A stretch of DNA of 8,015 bases from Pseudomonadota bacterium (GTDB taxonomy: Bacteria; Pseudomonadota; Gammaproteobacteria; Burkholderiales; Burkholderiaceae_C). Position 1 is the first letter of the stretch. Each line of letters starts with the position of its first letter. The DNA is taken from NCBI GenBank assembly GCA_023410975.1, contig JAEYPG010000070.1, forward strand, positions 1-8,015, given 5' to 3'. The position numbers were made by a program, and so were the translations under genes. Positions 6,232-8,015 of this stretch are shown piece after piece. Below the pieces are notes generated by a model that was given only the letters and a program-made list of their open reading frames with translations, searched no databases and was not told the DNA's origin.

Positions 6232-7230
6232 TCATTCATGTACGGACCGGCCCGGAGCGCGGGCCGCGCGGCCCCCCCCCCCCCGGGCGCAGGGCGTCAG
6301 GTCGGCCAGCACGCGCAGGTGCGCCGCCACGCTGCGCGCCAGCGCGCCCAGGTCGTAGCCGCCTTCCAGGCAGGAAACGATGCGCCCGCCGGCATGGCGC
6401 TCGGCCACGTCCTTGATGCGCTGCGTGATCCACGCGTAGTCGGCCTCCACCAGGCCGAGCTGGCCCAGGTCGTCGTCGCGGTGCGCGTCGAAGCCGGCGG
6501 AGAAGAAGACCATCTGCGGCTTGAACTCCTCCAGCCGCTGCATCCACATCGCCTCGATCAGCTCGCGCACCTCGGCGCCGCGCGTGTACGGCGGCACCGG
6601 CACGTTGACCATGTTGGTGCCCAGCGGCACGGCGCCGCTGCCCGGATACAGCGGGTGCTGGAAGAAGCTCAGCATCAGCACCCGCTCGTCGCCGGCAACG
6701 ATGTCCTCGGTGCCGTTGCCGTGGTGCACGTCGAAGTCCACGATCGCCACGCGCTTGAGCCCGCGCACGTCCAGGGCGTGGCGCGCAGCCACCGCCACGT
6801 TGTTGAAGAAGCAGAAGCCCATGGCGGCGTCGCGCGTGGCGTGGTGCCCGGGCGGGCGCACGGCGCAGAAGGCGTTGCTCGCCTGCCCGTCGATCACCGC
6901 GTCGGTGGCGGCCACCGCAGCGCCCGCGGCACGCAGCGCCGCGTCCCAGGTGGCCGGGCAGGCATAGGTGTCGGGGTCCAGCGCGCGGCGCTCGCCCTGG
7001 TCGCGCAGGCGCTGCAGCAGGTCCTGCATCTCCAGCACGTAGTGGGCGCTGTGCGCGAGCTCCAGGGCCTCCAGGGTGGCCGGTGGCGCCTCGCGCCAGT
7101 CCAGCGCGATGTCCAGGCCGGTGGCACGCAGGTGGTCCGCAATGGCGTCGAGCCGCTGCGGACACTCCGGATGTCCCGCGCCCATGTCGTGCGCACGGCA
7201 CGCGGGGTGGCTGTAGTAGGCGGTCGTCAT
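6232..7230 (-). CDS. Histone-deacetylase-family zinc hydrolase (AcuC/HDAC-like)
   Basis: A 332-residue member of the arginase/deacetylase fold, which removes acetyl or related acyl groups from lysine, polyamines or small amides. The substrate cannot be assigned from sequence. The catalytic set is complete: GHPECPQR at 19-26, the tandem histidines H129-H130 in RPPGHHA, zinc ligands D167 and H169 in DFDVHHGNG, D248 in SAGFDAH, and the transition-state tyrosine Y292 in EGGYD. Typical supporting motifs are FCFFNNVAVAA at 139-149 and HPLYPGSG at 192-199. The conserved domain ends near residue 311. The last 20 or so residues are low-complexity Gly/Ala/Arg, encoded over a 13-base homopolymer, so the true C-terminus is uncertain. 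The start (MTTAYYSHPACR) fits the family, though no Shine-Dalgarno is seen. It is divergent from moxR and probably heads a two-gene unit with mscS. Deacetylation of acetyl-CoA synthetase, as for Bacillus AcuC, is one possibility only. Confidence 0.93.
   Translation of the reverse strand: MTTAYYSHPACRAHDMGAGHPECPQRLDAIADHLRATGLDIALDWREAPPATLEALELAHSAHYVLEMQDLLQRLRDQGERRALDPDTYACPATWDAALRAAGAAVAATDAVIDGQASNAFCAVRPPGHHATRDAAMGFCFFNNVAVAARHALDVRGLKRVAIVDFDVHHGNGTEDIVAGDERVLMLSFFQHPLYPGSGAVPLGTNMVNVPVPPYTRGAEVRELIEAMWMQRLEEFKPQMVFFSAGFDAHRDDDLGQLGLVEADYAWITQRIKDVAERHAGGRIVSCLEGGYDLGALARSVAAHLRVLADLTPCARGGGGRAARAPGRSVHE
6261..6287. repeat. 13-base C homopolymer beside a 14-base perfect palindrome
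   Basis: Thirteen consecutive C (6272-6284; G on the coding strand) overlap the end of the palindrome GGGCCGCGCGGCCC (6261-6274) and are followed by GGG. The tract encodes the consecutive glycines at about residues 317-320 of the deacetylase. Such a tract is prone both to replication slippage and to base-calling error. Confidence 0.9.
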
Positions 7231-7261
7231 GGCAAGGCCGATTGTGATTTAAGGTGCCCCC
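7231..7261. promoter_or_regulatory. 31-base divergent intergenic region between the deacetylase gene and moxR
   Basis: Only 31 bases separate two divergent start codons. The centre (7241-7253) is an AT-rich island in a GC-rich setting. On the minus strand it offers CACAAT and TTAAAT as -10-like boxes. If CACAAT is used, transcription would start within a few bases of the deacetylase ATG, giving a nearly leaderless mRNA, which would fit the lack of a Shine-Dalgarno there. On the plus strand AAGG at 7251-7254, seven bases before the moxR ATG, is a plausible ribosome site. Any -35 elements must lie inside the opposite coding regions. Confidence 0.45.

Positions 7262-8015
<754 letters not shown>

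Noticed and set aside
5709..6239. 176-codon minus-strand frame starting MNETGRG at the end of the deacetylase gene
   Set aside because: It overlaps mscS out of frame and is Ala/Gly-rich without motifs. It matters only as the frame that would be entered if the poly-G tract lost one base.
4934..6358. 474-codon plus-strand open frame opposite the mscS-family gene
   Set aside because: Composed mostly of Gln, His, Arg and Ala, as expected from antisense reading of GC-rich codons. It has no recognisable motif, and the sense frame has the full MscS pore signature.

Overview
The window is GC-rich, densely coded bacterial chromosome. Gene content and protein sequences point to a betaproteobacterium of the Burkholderiales, most likely family Comamonadaceae (Acidovorax/Delftia/Variovorax-like). 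This rests on recalled family resemblance, not a database search. I see no tRNA, rRNA, CRISPR array, transposase, attachment site or other sign of a mobile region, and codon phase and composition look uniform throughout.

Layout, left to right. (1) The 5' three quarters of an acetyl-CoA synthetase gene (acs) on the minus strand, cut by the left edge. (2) A 169-base divergent intergenic region with several dyads and a good -10-like element. (3) A UPF0114/TIGR00645 (YqhA-like) four-helix inner-membrane protein on the plus strand. (4) A complete class I [4Fe-4S] fumarate hydratase on the plus strand, followed by a strong intrinsic terminator. (5) On the minus strand, convergent with it, a small exported outer-membrane beta-barrel protein of unknown role. 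(6) Upstream of that on the minus strand, a MscS-family mechanosensitive channel with its own intrinsic terminator. (7) Upstream of that and probably co-transcribed with it, a class II-type histone-deacetylase-family zinc hydrolase (AcuC/HDAC-like). Its last codons contain a run of 13 identical bases, and 74 bases with two tandem hairpins separate it from mscS. (8) Divergent from it across only 31 bases, the start of a MoxR-family AAA+ ATPase, cut by the right edge.

How the genes fit together. Acs makes acetyl-CoA from acetate and fumarase works in the TCA cycle that consumes it, so the left half is a central-carbon neighbourhood with an uncharacterised membrane protein between the two enzymes. 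The right half is membrane and envelope related (MscS channel, outer-membrane barrel, MoxR chaperone-like ATPase), plus a deacetylase-family enzyme whose substrate cannot be read from sequence. In Bacillus an HDAC-family enzyme (AcuC) deacetylates acetyl-CoA synthetase, so having both genes within about 5 kb is suggestive but unproven.

I found no evidence of a new defence, mobile or regulatory system. The most interesting items are the 13-base homopolymer in the deacetylase gene, the tandem intercistronic hairpins before mscS, and the unexplained membrane protein between acs and the fumarase gene.
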